Notes: generated by a model from the letters alone, not told the origin. Shown: positions 1 through 9,145, numbered from the stretch's first letter. The stretch: DNA of 64,000 bases from Cyclobacterium sp. SYSU L10401 (GCF_010993705.1 NZ_WOFO01000001.1:958132-1022131); one strand, 5' to 3'. Translations and numbers: made by a program.

Positions 1-1402
1 GCTAACTGCTTCCGCCACTTTAACGGTAAGGAAAGATATTTTAGAAAAACTCAACCTGAAAAATCCCGGAGTTTTTGTCCAGTCTTTTGCGCGATCCAAT
101 CTATCCTATGTGGTCCGCTGGGCAGAAAACAAACTGGAGCAGGCCGTGGCTATTTTGCAGAAGGTTCCGGGGAGTGCCATTGTTTACCTCAGAAGCAGAA
201 AAGGAACCAAGGAGACCGCTGGACATTTGCAGCAATTGGGTATATCGGCCACCTACTACCATGCCGGGCTGGAGCAAAGTGTCCGGAACCAAAGGCAAAT
301 GGATTGGATACAGGGGAAGACCCGGGTGATGGTGGCTACCAATGCCTTTGGAATGGGAATAGATAAACCCGACGTACGGGTAGTTTTACACCTTGATCTA
401 CCTGAAAATCTTGAAAATTATTATCAGGAGGCAGGAAGGGCTGGAAGAGATGGAATCAAGGCTTACGCAGTGTTGATGGTTCGTGAACAAGATTGCCTGG
501 GGCTTACAGAGATGGCAGAAAATGCCTACCCACCCGAGGAATTGATCAAGCGGGTGTACCAATGCCTGGCAAATTATTACCGCATTGCCGTGGGAAGTGC
601 CCAAATGAGTAGTTTCGATTTTGACTTTCTGGATTTTGCCAATACCTATGATTTAGATGTCAAGCTGGCTTACAATGCCATAAAGGTTTTGCAGGAAGAG
701 GCTTTACTCTTATTTTCTGAAAGTGTCTTTTTGCCCTCTTCGCTGCATTTTCTGGTCTCTCAGACGAAGATCTATGAAGCCCAGATAGCCTACGCTTCCC
801 TTGACCCTTTGATCAAATTGTTGCTCAGGCTTTACGGAGGAGAGTTGTTTGTCAATTACATCCGCATTCAGGAGAATAAGATTGCCCAGCTGCTTCAGAT
901 CCCTGAAAAGGAGGTGGGTAAAATGTTGCAAAAATTGGAGGACCTTGGTTTGGCTGCCTACTCCGGTAAGAAGGACCAGCCGCAGGTGACCTTTCTTACT
1001 CCCAGACTGGATGCAGGATCCCTGCCCCTGGACAAAAAAAGGATAGGCCTGAGGAGAGCAAGAGCCAAGGAAAAGGCAGAGAAAATGGTTGCTTATGCAA
1101 AAAATGATAAAATTTGCCGAACAGCCTTTATCTTGAATTATTTTGGGGAAAAGAGTGATTTAACTTGTGGAATTTGTGACACCTGTATCCAAAAGAAGAA
1201 AGAAAAGGAAGCGGATAAGCTGAATAAGAGACTGGGAGAAAAAATACTTAAAACTTTAGCGGAGGGAGAAGCGTTTTCTTTAGAGGAATTGTTTGATCTT
1301 GCCGGAGAAAGGCTGGACGAGCATGCCGTGGGTTTAATCAGAGAGATGGAGGATGAAGGCTTAATTGCCACTGGAGAAAATGGTAAAATCAGAATTAAAT
1401 GA
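1..1402 (+). CDS. recQ: RecQ-type ATP-dependent DNA helicase, 3' part (5' end outside window)
   Basis: The reading frame is open from base 2, so the gene starts upstream of the window. The visible part begins in the junction between the two helicase domains. Helicase motif V (GMGIDKPDVR, about base 350) and motif VI (QEAGRAGRDG, about base 425) are intact. A four-cysteine zinc site with the 17-3-3 spacing of RecQ lies at about bases 1114-1186 (KIC...TCGICDTC). It comes roughly 220 residues after motif VI, much later than in E. coli RecQ, with winged-helix-like segments between. No HRDC domain follows. RecQ enzymes unwind DNA 3' to 5' in recombination and fork repair. The stop overlaps the next start by 4 bases (ATGA), so the two are probably co-translated. 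Confidence 0.93.
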   Translation, partial: LTASATLTVRKDILEKLNLKNPGVFVQSFARSNLSYVVRWAENKLEQAVAILQKVPGSAIVYLRSRKGTKETAGHLQQLGISATYYHAGLEQSVRNQRQMDWIQGKTRVMVATNAFGMGIDKPDVRVVLHLDLPENLENYYQEAGRAGRDGIKAYAVLMVREQDCLGLTEMAENAYPPEELIKRVYQCLANYYRIAVGSAQMSSFDFDFLDFANTYDLDVKLAYNAIKVLQEEALLLFSESVFLPSSLHFLVSQTKIYEAQIAYASLDPLIKLLLRLYGGELFVNYIRIQENKIAQLLQIPEKEVGKMLQKLEDLGLAAYSGKKDQPQVTFLTPRLDAGSLPLDKKRIGLRRARAKEKAEKMVAYAKNDKICRTAFILNYFGEKSDLTCGICDTCIQKKKEKEADKLNKRLGEKILKTLAEGEAFSLEELFDLAGERLDEHAVGLIREMEDEGLIATGENGKIRIK

Positions 1403-1986
1403 AATTTATTGAAGATTTGTTGGGCGGTCTGTTTCCCGGAAAAAACAGTAAGGTGGCCATCAGGGAGAATTTCTCCATTCCCAAAGAAGAGGAAGACAAG
1501 GCCTTGGGCTGGATGAATTCTTCGGAAGGAAAAGCCGCCTTAAAAAGTATTTATGACAATTACCATTTAAAAAAAGCCGGCGTCAATAAAGCCCCTGAGG
1601 TACATGTGCTCCAGTCCCCTTATGCCAATGGTTTTGCGGTGAGTTTCCAGGCACCCCTGAGCAAAGCTGATTTTTCCAGGATATTTATTGGTTTGGGTCA
1701 GGAAATCCTGGGGATGGGTTATAGGAGAGTAAGCCTGGACCGGAAAATAGAGGAAGTACATGACCTGGTAAGGGTGACAGAAAAATATTATTTTAAACCA
1801 CCTCTATCAGCAGCAGACCTGGACAACAAAATAGATCAGTTATTTGGTAATATTAGTTTAGAAAAAATTTACCTCAACAATAAACCCAATTTCCTGAAAG
1901 TGTTGGTAACGGTTTATGCAGACAGGTTATACCTCAAAGCAGCACCTTTTGACCGGTTTATGGATCAATTATTCAAAGCAGACTAA
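1399..1986 (+). CDS. conserved hypothetical protein coupled to recQ
   Basis: A 195-residue protein with no signal peptide or membrane segment, so probably cytoplasmic. I do not recognise a family. It begins MKFIEDLLGGLF, is rich in charged residues, and ends in a mixed alpha/beta region with a repeated LY(L)K pattern. Its start codon overlaps the recQ stop by 4 bases, and the Nudix gene follows after only 6 bases. The three genes therefore look like one transcript. The coupling suggests a role alongside the helicase or simple co-regulation; nothing in the sequence proves a function. Confidence 0.8.
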   Translation: MKFIEDLLGGLFPGKNSKVAIRENFSIPKEEEDKALGWMNSSEGKAALKSIYDNYHLKKAGVNKAPEVHVLQSPYANGFAVSFQAPLSKADFSRIFIGLGQEILGMGYRRVSLDRKIEEVHDLVRVTEKYYFKPPLSAADLDNKIDQLFGNISLEKIYLNNKPNFLKVLVTVYADRLYLKAAPFDRFMDQLFKAD

Positions 1987-1992
1987 AAATAT

Positions 1993-2544
1993 ATGGATAG
2001 CATACTTCTAAAAAGTTTTATTGGCAATTACAGGACCCCTTTCGAAGAAGAAAAAGTGATGGTGCCTGATTTTTTGGCACTACTGGATGACCCCATGGCC
2101 TTTAGCAGAGAAAGAAAAGAGGGACATTTTACAGCTTCCGCCTGGATTGTAAATAAAAGGCGGACCCATACCCTTTTGACATTACACCGCAAATTACACA
2201 AGTGGCTACAACTCGGAGGTCATGCTGATGGGAACGAAAACCTGTTGGAGGTAGCCATGAATGAGGCAAGGGAAGAAAGCGGCCTGACCTCTCTGCGTTT
2301 GGTGGATCGTTTTATTTTTGACCTGGACAGACACATCATTCCAGCCAATGCCAAAGATCCCCAACATTTCCATTATGATGTCCGGTTTTTGATAGAAGCG
2401 GAAATGGATGAACCTTTGGTCATAAGCCCGGAGAGTAAAGATCTTGCCTGGGTGGGATTTGACATGACGGCCGAATTGGTCGGCTATGAAGGTTCCATCC
2501 TAAGGATGTTGGAAAAAACCAGCCGGTCAGAAATTTTATTGTAG
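1993..2544 (+). CDS. Nudix hydrolase
   Basis: A 183-residue protein with a Nudix box at about residues 76-98: G76, E82, then N90-E91-x-x-E94-E95-x-G97-L98. The Nudix family hydrolyses nucleoside diphosphates linked to another group, using the box glutamates to bind magnesium. The usual arginine that opens the REUxEE part is asparagine here (residue 90); all metal-binding glutamates are present, so activity is still expected. The substrate cannot be read from sequence. It follows the recQ-linked gene by 6 bases and is probably in the same transcript. Confidence 0.9.
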   Translation: MDSILLKSFIGNYRTPFEEEKVMVPDFLALLDDPMAFSRERKEGHFTASAWIVNKRRTHTLLTLHRKLHKWLQLGGHADGNENLLEVAMNEAREESGLTSLRLVDRFIFDLDRHIIPANAKDPQHFHYDVRFLIEAEMDEPLVISPESKDLAWVGFDMTAELVGYEGSILRMLEKTSRSEILL

Positions 2545-2605
2545 GCTTCACGGGTGCTTTTGGTTTTTGTACAGGTTTTATGGGGATTCTACACCCGGGA
2601 ATCCC

Positions 2606-2613
2606 TATCTTTG
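2606..2613 (+). promoter_or_regulatory. Bacteroidota-type -7 box (TATCTTTG)
   Basis: A perfect match to TAnnTTTG, the -7 element of Bacteroidota primary promoters. It lies 13 bases before the ATG at 2627. No clear TTG -33 element is seen at ideal spacing. Its position supports the 2627 start of the TPR lipoprotein, because an upstream in-frame ATG at 2567 would precede the promoter. Confidence 0.45.
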
Positions 2614-2626
2614 CAAAAAATTTAAA

Positions 2627-3340
2627 ATGCACAAGTACCTTTTAAAATATTTCGTCTTTTTATTGTTCATCACCTCTTGTCAGCCTTCGGCAGAGGATTT
2701 GTTTGAAGCCGGTGTAGCTGCCCTGGAAAAGCAGGAGTATCAGCAATCCATTGAATATTTTGACCGTGTGGTAGAAATAGAGGAGAATAATCCCACTGCA
2801 TGGAACGCCAGAGGCGTGGCATTTTTTGAAATGGAAGCATGGGACGAGGCCATAGATTCCTTTTCCAGGTCGATTGATCTGGATAGTGCCAATTATAAGC
2901 CCTATTTTAACAGGGGAAATGCGTTGATGGAAAAAGAGTCCTTCAAAGAAGCCTTGTATGATTACAACATGGCCAATGGCCTGGATTTCAATCAGCCGGA
3001 TATCTATTACAATCGGGGTTTGGCTTTATTGGGCCTGGAAATGTACGATGATGCATTGGTAGACTTTGACTTGGCACTTCGGGCAAATCCCGGGGACACC
3101 CGGGTACTCTTTAACAAAGCAAAAGCGCTATTGGGTAACAACGATCCACTTACCGCTATCAGCATCCTTAATGAGGTGGTCAGTTTAGATCAGCGAAATG
3201 CCGCTGCCTATTACCTGCTTGGAGTCACTGAAATGAGTGCTTTGGGAAATAAGGAAGCTGGTTGTACCCAACTGAAAATGGCCCTTTCCCTGGGTTATAC
3301 CCAGGCCAAAGAATGGATAGATGAATTCTGTGAAGAATAA
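2627..3340 (+). CDS. TPR-repeat lipoprotein
   Basis: About 237 residues. The N-terminus is a lipoprotein signal peptide: basic start, hydrophobic core, then ITSC with the acylated Cys at residue 18. The rest is a run of tetratricopeptide repeats of about 34 residues each (AWNARGVAFFEMEAWDEAI, YYNRGLALLGLEMYDDAL and so on), around five copies. TPRs form a protein-binding superhelix, so this is probably a membrane-anchored scaffold on the periplasmic side. An in-frame ATG at 2567 exists, but the 2627 start gives a clean signal peptide and lies just after a -7 box. The stop overlaps the tsaC start by one base (TAATG). Confidence 0.88.
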   Translation: MHKYLLKYFVFLLFITSCQPSAEDLFEAGVAALEKQEYQQSIEYFDRVVEIEENNPTAWNARGVAFFEMEAWDEAIDSFSRSIDLDSANYKPYFNRGNALMEKESFKEALYDYNMANGLDFNQPDIYYNRGLALLGLEMYDDALVDFDLALRANPGDTRVLFNKAKALLGNNDPLTAISILNEVVSLDQRNAAAYYLLGVTEMSALGNKEAGCTQLKMALSLGYTQAKEWIDEFCEE

Positions 3341-4302
3341 TGGCAGAGATAGGAAAAGACATTGAAAAAGCGGCTGCCCTCTTGTCTTCCGGGAAGCTGG
3401 TAGCCATACCCACAGAAACAGTTTATGGTCTGGCTGGAAACGCCCTGGACGAACAAGCCGTATTGTCCATTTTTAAAACCAAGAAGAGGCCGAGCTTCGA
3501 TCCGTTGATTGTGCACCTGGGGGATAAGACACAGCTAAGTGATTATGTGAAGGAGGTTCCTGAGGAACTGGAGGAACTGGCCAGTAAGTTTTGGCCGGGT
3601 CCTTTGACCTTGCTATTGCCCAAGAGGGGGATGATTCCCGATTTGGTAACCAGTGGTTTAGATACGGTAGGAATCAGGGTTCCCAGGCATCCTTTGACCC
3701 GGGAGCTGTTACAATCCCTGGATTTTCCCCTGGCAGCACCGAGTGCCAATCCCTTTGGCTATATTAGTCCTACTTCAGCCCTTCATGTGCAGGACCAGCT
3801 TGGGGATAAGTTGCCCTATATATTGGATGGGGGGACCTGTGAGGTGGGTTTGGAAAGTACCATTGTAGGAATGGAGCAGGGTCAGGTGATCATTTACCGG
3901 CTTGGCGGAATAGCGGTAGACCGCATTGAATCCGCGGTTGGAAAAGTATTGATCTTGCCTCAGTCCAGCAGCAACCCCAAATCTCCGGGTATGCTGAAGA
4001 GCCATTATGCCCCCGGAATACCCATGGTGCTGGGAAACCTGGACGAATTAATGACCAAATATCGGCAGAAAGGAATTGTTTTTGCGGTGCTCTCCTTTAA
4101 CCGGTCTTTTCCGGAGTTATCACAGGAGCTACAGTTTGCCTTGAGCCCGGCAGGAGATTATGATGAAGCTGCGAGAAACCTGTTCCAGGGGATGCGGTTT
4201 TTGGATAGGGCAAAAGTGGAAATCATACTTGCCGAAGAGCTGCCGGAAATTCATTTGGGCAAAGCCATAAATGACCGCTTGAGACGGGCTTCTGCCAAAT
4301 AA
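3340..4302 (+). CDS. tsaC: L-threonylcarbamoyladenylate synthase (Sua5/YrdC type)
   Basis: A 320-residue protein of the two-domain Sua5 form. The N-terminal YrdC domain shows the typical start ([21 protein letters not shown]) and the [14 protein letters not shown] nucleotide-binding stretch; [12 protein letters not shown] near residue 225 opens the C-terminal Sua5 domain. It makes threonylcarbamoyl-AMP from threonine, bicarbonate and ATP, the first step of the universal t6A37 modification of ANN-decoding tRNAs. Cytoplasmic. The start overlaps the stop of the TPR lipoprotein gene; pgk follows with its own promoter box. Confidence 0.95.
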   Translation: MAEIGKDIEKAAALLSSGKLVAIPTETVYGLAGNALDEQAVLSIFKTKKRPSFDPLIVHLGDKTQLSDYVKEVPEELEELASKFWPGPLTLLLPKRGMIPDLVTSGLDTVGIRVPRHPLTRELLQSLDFPLAAPSANPFGYISPTSALHVQDQLGDKLPYILDGGTCEVGLESTIVGMEQGQVIIYRLGGIAVDRIESAVGKVLILPQSSSNPKSPGMLKSHYAPGIPMVLGNLDELMTKYRQKGIVFAVLSFNRSFPELSQELQFALSPAGDYDEAARNLFQGMRFLDRAKVEIILAEELPEIHLGKAINDRLRRASAK

Positions 4303-4308
4303 AATGCT

Positions 4309-4316
4309 TATTTTTG
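4309..4316 (+). promoter_or_regulatory. -7 box upstream of pgk (TATTTTTG)
   Basis: A perfect TAnnTTTG match 23 bases before the chosen pgk ATG at 4340. The earlier in-frame ATG at 4304 overlaps or precedes this box, which supports 4340 as the real start. The spacing to the nearest upstream TTG (4279-4281) is 27 bases, longer than usual. Confidence 0.5.
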
Positions 4317-4339
4317 ACGAAGTTTTAAACCTACAACTT

Positions 4340-5539
4340 ATGAATAATAGAATTAAAATTGTGGATAATGTTGATTTTAAGGGTAAAAAGGCCCTGGTAA
4401 GAGTAGATTTCAATGTGCCACTGGATGAGAAATTCAACGTTACGGATAACACCCGAATCATATCAGCAGTACCTACCATCAAAAAAATACTGAATGATGG
4501 TGGTGCGGTGATATTGATGTCCCACCTGGGTAGGCCCAAATCTGGTCCGGAAGATAAATTTTCCCTTCGTCACATCATCACCGAGCTGAATAAGGAATTG
4601 GAGGTATCTGTCAAATTTGCCAAGGATTGTATTGGAAATGAAGCCAGCCAACTGGCTACCAGTTTGAATCCCGGTGATGTTTTGCTTTTAGAAAACCTCA
4701 GGTTTTACAAGGAAGAGGAAAAAGGCGATAAGGAATTTGCCGGAAAATTAGCCAAGCTCGGAGACATTTATGTCAATGATGCTTTCGGAACTGCCCACAG
4801 GGCCCATGCATCAACTTCAGTAGTGGCTGAATTTTTCAATGATAAAGTCGCCGGGTACCTGATGAGTGCTGAATTAAAAAATGCGGAAAAAGTATTGGAA
4901 GCTCCGGAAAGACCTTTTACAGCGATAATGGGAGGAGCGAAAATTTCTGATAAAATATTGCTGATTGATAAATTGCTGGACAAAGTAGACAACCTGATTA
5001 TTGGTGGCGGCATGTCTTATACTTTTGCCAAAGCTCAGGGTGGTAATATTGGCGATTCCTTGCTGGAGGCGGATAAAATGGAATTGGCCCTTGAGCTGGT
5101 CGAAAAAGCAAAGCAAAGGAATGTAAACATCTTTTTACCGGAGGATTCTGTCACCTCCAAAGCCTTTGCCAATGATGCAGAACAAGGGACGGCCCGCAAG
5201 GGTGAAATCCCGGAGGGTTGGATGGGACTGGATATTGGTCCTGAAAGCAGAAAGAAATTCGCTGAAGTAATCCTTTCTTCCAAAACCGTTCTGTGGAATG
5301 GACCCATGGGTGTATTTGAAATGAGTAGTTTTGAAAAAGGTACCAAGGCAATAGCTGAGGCAGTTGTTGCAGCTACCGAAAAAGGAGCTTTTACCTTGAT
5401 AGGAGGAGGAGATTCTGCGGCTGCGGTGAATAAATTTGGGTTTGGAGAAAGTGTTTCTTTCGTATCTACAGGCGGAGGAGCCCTACTCGAACTCATGGAA
5501 GGCAAGGTCCTACCCGGAGTCAAAGCGCTTGAGCCCTAA
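4340..5539 (+). CDS. pgk: phosphoglycerate kinase
   Basis: About 399 residues from the ATG at 4340, the normal length for the family. It shows the N-domain substrate motifs [29 protein letters not shown] and [13 protein letters not shown], and the nucleotide-domain glycine motif GGGDSAAAV near the end. It transfers phosphate from 1,3-bisphosphoglycerate to ADP in glycolysis, and runs in reverse in gluconeogenesis. A 12-codon longer start at 4304 is rejected because a TAnnTTTG box falls inside that extension. Probably monocistronic or promoter-boosted behind tsaC. Confidence 0.97.
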   Translation: MNNRIKIVDNVDFKGKKALVRVDFNVPLDEKFNVTDNTRIISAVPTIKKILNDGGAVILMSHLGRPKSGPEDKFSLRHIITELNKELEVSVKFAKDCIGNEASQLATSLNPGDVLLLENLRFYKEEEKGDKEFAGKLAKLGDIYVNDAFGTAHRAHASTSVVAEFFNDKVAGYLMSAELKNAEKVLEAPERPFTAIMGGAKISDKILLIDKLLDKVDNLIIGGGMSYTFAKAQGGNIGDSLLEADKMELALELVEKAKQRNVNIFLPEDSVTSKAFANDAEQGTARKGEIPEGWMGLDIGPESRKKFAEVILSSKTVLWNGPMGVFEMSSFEKGTKAIAEAVVAATEKGAFTLIGGGDSAAAVNKFGFGESVSFVSTGGGALLELMEGKVLPGVKALEP

Positions 5540-5779
5540 GATTTAAATTTCAGAGGCTGTTTCATGGTATTTGTGTGGGTCTCCCTTGCTTCGAAAGGGT
5601 TGTTCAAAAAAGGGAGTACAAAAATTCAGATCATAATCAGCCTCTGTTTGATTTTTCGGTAACCAGTAAGCAAGATTTAGCTCTGGTATGCGTTTTTATG
5701 TCAGGATAATCCGTTGAAACTATTGGCCTCCACACGGCAAGTGTAACTTATCCCATAGATTTTAGCTTAATTTGCTGTT
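5540..5779. other. 240-base intergenic region with nested inverted repeats
   Basis: No gene is seen. It contains CAGAGGCTG at 5551-5559 and its exact reverse complement CAGCCTCTG at 5638-5646, and inside them CTCCCTT at 5581-5587 with AAGGGAG at 5610-5616. A further small hairpin CCCTT/AAGGG lies at about 5583-5600. The nested pairs could fold into one structured RNA downstream of pgk, or be a remnant of a small inverted-repeat element. The gldA start lies at 5780, preceded by TAATTTG, one base short of the -7 consensus. Confidence 0.35.
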
Positions 5780-6688
5780 ATGTCCATTTCCATTCATCAA
5801 CTTTCAAAGCGTTTCGGTCATCAAGAGGTTTTGAAAGAAGTAAGTTTTCAGGCCAACCCGGGACAGGTGCTTGGTTTTTTGGGGCCAAATGGGGCCGGTA
5901 AATCTACGACGATGAAAATCCTGACCGGATACCTCACGGCTGATGCAGGAGAAGTGTTGATAAATGGTATTGCTGTCAATAAGCACCAAAGGGAAGTAAG
6001 CAAATTGATAGGGTACCTACCGGAACACAATCCCTTGTACCCCGATATGTACATTGCCGAATTCCTTTCCTTCATGGGAGGATTATACCAGATGAAAGGG
6101 CAATTCCTTAAGGAAAGGATTCAGAAAGTAATGGAGCAATGCGGCTTGATGGCCGAACGTGGGAAAAAAATCGGGCTGCTATCCAAGGGGTATAAACAGC
6201 GTGTAGGCCTGGCCAAGAGCCTGCTGCACGAACCTGAAATCATCATTTTGGATGAACCTACCTCCGGTTTGGATCCCAATCAACTGTCAGAAATCAGGCA
6301 GTTGATCAGGCAGGTAAGCAAAGACAAAACACTGATCCTCAGTACGCATATCATGCAGGAAGTGGAAGCACTTTGTGACAAGGTGGTGATCATTCACAAA
6401 GGCAGGATCGTTGCTCAGGACCTGTTGAAACACCTTAAATCCACTCAGGACGATTCTCAACTTATTTTTGAGACGGAAGAGGAAATCCAACCTGACTGGT
6501 TGGAAGGAATGGCCTACAGTCATTTTGCCCATTCCAAGCCCGGGAGGATGGAGTTCGTCTGCAAGGACCCAAAAAAATTAAGACAGGAACTTTTGGGAAT
6601 GGTGCAGCGCAGAAATTTAAATTTAATTAGTATCAGACAAGAGGAAAAAAACCTGGAGTCTGTGTTTTACAGATTAACCCAAAACTAA
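5780..6688 (+). CDS. gldA: gliding-associated ABC transporter ATPase GldA
   Basis: A 302-residue ABC ATPase. Walker A is GPNGAGKSTT near residue 35, the signature is LSKGYKQRVGLAKSLLHEP, and Walker B is IIILDEPTSGLDP, followed by the switch His in STHIMQE. The C-terminal ~80 residues match the GldA extension seen in ABC-2 transporters of gliding Bacteroidota. GldA, GldF and GldG form an ABC transporter needed for gliding in Flavobacterium johnsoniae; its substrate is not established. Identification rests on the family look plus the gldF and gldG genes that follow after 3 bases. Confidence 0.9.
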   Translation: MSISIHQLSKRFGHQEVLKEVSFQANPGQVLGFLGPNGAGKSTTMKILTGYLTADAGEVLINGIAVNKHQREVSKLIGYLPEHNPLYPDMYIAEFLSFMGGLYQMKGQFLKERIQKVMEQCGLMAERGKKIGLLSKGYKQRVGLAKSLLHEPEIIILDEPTSGLDPNQLSEIRQLIRQVSKDKTLILSTHIMQEVEALCDKVVIIHKGRIVAQDLLKHLKSTQDDSQLIFETEEEIQPDWLEGMAYSHFAHSKPGRMEFVCKDPKKLRQELLGMVQRRNLNLISIRQEEKNLESVFYRLTQN

Positions 6689-6691
6689 GGT

Positions 6692-7414
6692 ATGTTGAGC
6701 CTTTTCTTTAAAGAAGTAAATGCATTTTTCAGCAACCTTTCCGCCTACCTGATTACCAGTATCTTTCTGGTTGCCCTGGGCCTGATCGTCTGGGTTTTTC
6801 CAGGGACCAGTGTACTTGATTATGGGTATGCAGACCTGGATCCGTTGTTCAGCTATACCCCATTTGTTTTTGTTTTCCTGATTCCTGCCATCACCATGAG
6901 GATGGTGGCAGAAGAGAAAAAATCGGGAACCTGGGAATTGCTCAAAACTTCTCCCTTGAGGAGCCACCAAATCATTTTGGCCAAATATTTTGCATCCCTG
7001 GTCCTGATCCTTTTTGCCCTTCTGCCTACAATGATCTACTATATGAGTATCGTGCAGTTGGGAGATCCGGTCGGAAATATTGATAGTGCCGGTTTTTTTG
7101 GGTCTTACATTGGTCTGTTGCTGGTGGCTGCTTTATTTGCAGCCATTGGATTATTCAGCTCTTCCCTCAGTTCCAATCAGATCGTGGCATTTGTAATCTC
7201 GGTGTTTATTTGTTTTTTGCTCTATGGAGGGCTTGGAGCCCTGGCTGCCCTTACCACCGGCCAATGGGCTGTATCGCTGGAGAGTTTGGGGATCAGTTTT
7301 CATTATGAACAAATGGGTAGGGGAGTCATCGTATCAGAAAACCTGTTCTACTTTTTTGGGATGACGCTGACCTGGCTGATATTTACCTGGATTTTGATAG
7401 GAAGGCATGAATAG
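6692..7414 (+). CDS. gldF: gliding-associated ABC transporter permease GldF
   Basis: A 240-residue integral membrane protein with about six hydrophobic helices, of the ABC-2 permease type. The cytoplasmic stretch MRMVAEEKKSGTWELLKTSPL is the usual coupling region of this class. It forms the membrane channel partner of GldA. The start is 3 bases after gldA and its end overlaps the gldG start by 8 bases, so the three proteins are co-translated. Confidence 0.93.
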   Translation: MLSLFFKEVNAFFSNLSAYLITSIFLVALGLIVWVFPGTSVLDYGYADLDPLFSYTPFVFVFLIPAITMRMVAEEKKSGTWELLKTSPLRSHQIILAKYFASLVLILFALLPTMIYYMSIVQLGDPVGNIDSAGFFGSYIGLLLVAALFAAIGLFSSSLSSNQIVAFVISVFICFLLYGGLGALAALTTGQWAVSLESLGISFHYEQMGRGVIVSENLFYFFGMTLTWLIFTWILIGRHE

Positions 7415-9089
7415 GAACAACAAACATATTGTTTTCGGGCTGTTGGCCATCCTGCTCATTTGGATGCTGGTTGCCGGCATGGGGCAATGGTGGAAATTCA
7501 GGCTGGACCTGACCGAAGAAGGTCGTTATACTATTGGTGCCGCTACCCAGGAAGTACTGGCCAATATGGATAGTCCCCTGGAAGTAGAGGTATTGCTGAA
7601 TGGGGATTTGCCCCCAGGGATGATGCGTTTTCAGAAAGGCATCACAGAAACCCTGAGCATATTCCGATCCTACAGCAATGAGGACATCAATATTGTTTAC
7701 AATGACCCCTTGCAAATGGACAAATCTGCCAGGGAGGAGTATATCCTGGAGCTTGCTTCCTATGGGATTAACCCTACCAATCTTCACAGTACGCAGAACG
7801 GAGCGCAAACCACAAAGATGATTTTTCCCGGGATTGTGCTCAGAAGTGCAGACTATGAGTTGGGGGTTTTACTGCTGAAAGGCGAAAAGGGCATGGGGCC
7901 GGATGAAATCCTCAATTTATCGATAGAAAACCTGGAATTTGAAATCAGCCAAGCCATAAAGAGGCTTTACACCCGGGACAAAAGGGCGGTGGGGGTCATC
8001 ATCGGGCAGGGAGAAATGGAAGAAGATGAGGGCTATGGCATGGTAGAGGCATTAAATGAAGATTACGAGGTTTATAAAGTCCCTTTTGACCAGGCCAAAT
8101 CAGTAGAAGACCTCCTGTCTTTCGAAGTGTTATTGGTAGCCGGTCCGAAGGAAGCCTATGGGGAGCGGGAAAAATACCTCCTGGACCAATACCTGATGTA
8201 TGGAGGAAACCTGTTGTTTTTTGTAGACCAGATGGCGGTAAATCTGGAAGAAGCAGGAGGAGAGGGTACGGTAGCCATGCCTTTCGATACAGGACTGGAT
8301 GATTTATTGTTTCGATATGGTATCCGGATCAACCGGGACCTGATACAGGATCTCAATTTTGGGTACCATCCCGTGGTTGGGGGGGAGTTTGGAGACCAGT
8401 CTCAAATCATTTCCCTTCCCTGGCCGTTTTACATCCAGGCGGGCAAAATGGCCGATCATCCCATAACCAAGGGATTGGATCAGGTCCAGTTTCGTTTTGC
8501 AAGTACCTTGGATACCGTAAAGGCAGATGGGGTGAGCAAAACACCCCTGATATTCAGCAGTAATTATAGTAAAAAGCTCAGTTCCCCTGTAAGGGTGGCC
8601 TTTGAAGACATGTCTTCAGAACCTGATGTTACTTCCTTTACTACAGGGAGCCTTCCGCTGGTCTACCTTTTGGAGGGCAATTTCACTTCCTTTTTCAAAA
8701 ACAGGTTCGTGCCTCAGGAATTTGATGAAGCCGCTTTTATTCCTGAAGGCAACCTTGGCAGGGTTCTGGTAGCCGGAGATGCAGATATCGTCAAAAGCTG
8801 GATAGATCCCAGCGAAAAAACGCCGGTACCTTTGGGAGCCAATCCCTATTCAGAAAATGTCATGGCTAACAGGGAGTTTTTACAGCATGCGGTAAACTAC
8901 CTGGTGGATCCGGATGGCATCATGGCGGCTAAAAGAAAGGAATTTCAAATCAGGCCCCTGAATAAAGTAAAAATCAGTCAGCAAAAAACACTATGGCAAT
9001 CTATCAATATATTTTTTCCGGTGGCAATGATCATTTTACTGGGGTATCTGCAATTTGTTTTCAGAAAAAGAAAATATGAAAAGCACTGA
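7407..9089 (+). CDS. gldG: gliding-associated ABC transporter component GldG
   Basis: A 560-residue protein with one membrane helix near the N-terminus (about residues 8-26), a large periplasmic domain of the ABC-type uncharacterised transport (GldG/IFT52-like) fold, and one helix close to the C-terminus (about residues 535-552). The opening after the first helix, RLDLTEEGRYTIG, is characteristic of GldG. It is the auxiliary, probably extracytoplasmic, subunit of the GldA-GldF transporter. It overlaps gldF by 8 bases. A weak stem-loop follows at about 9107-9145. Confidence 0.92.
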   Translation: MNRNNKHIVFGLLAILLIWMLVAGMGQWWKFRLDLTEEGRYTIGAATQEVLANMDSPLEVEVLLNGDLPPGMMRFQKGITETLSIFRSYSNEDINIVYNDPLQMDKSAREEYILELASYGINPTNLHSTQNGAQTTKMIFPGIVLRSADYELGVLLLKGEKGMGPDEILNLSIENLEFEISQAIKRLYTRDKRAVGVIIGQGEMEEDEGYGMVEALNEDYEVYKVPFDQAKSVEDLLSFEVLLVAGPKEAYGEREKYLLDQYLMYGGNLLFFVDQMAVNLEEAGGEGTVAMPFDTGLDDLLFRYGIRINRDLIQDLNFGYHPVVGGEFGDQSQIISLPWPFYIQAGKMADHPITKGLDQVQFRFASTLDTVKADGVSKTPLIFSSNYSKKLSSPVRVAFEDMSSEPDVTSFTTGSLPLVYLLEGNFTSFFKNRFVPQEFDEAAFIPEGNLGRVLVAGDADIVKSWIDPSEKTPVPLGANPYSENVMANREFLQHAVNYLVDPDGIMAAKRKEFQIRPLNKVKISQQKTLWQSINIFFPVAMIILLGYLQFVFRKRKYEKH

Positions 9090-9106
9090 GCAAGGAAAAT
9101 TGGCTC

Positions 9107-9145
9107 CATCAGGTTAATTTTATACCATCAATTCAATTCCTGATG
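9107..9145 (+). terminator. weak stem-loop after gldG
   Basis: CATCAGG at 9107-9113 pairs with CCTGATG at 9139-9145, and the pairing extends inward with AATT on both sides past a two-base bulge. There is only a short T-run (GCTTTT) after it, so it is a poor intrinsic terminator, but it lies just behind the gldAFG operon. Confidence 0.3.

Noticed and set aside
5035-5523. A 162-codon open frame on the minus strand, opposite pgk
   Set aside because: It is antisense to the strongly conserved pgk and its translation shows low-complexity Ser/Pro-rich text with no family motif.
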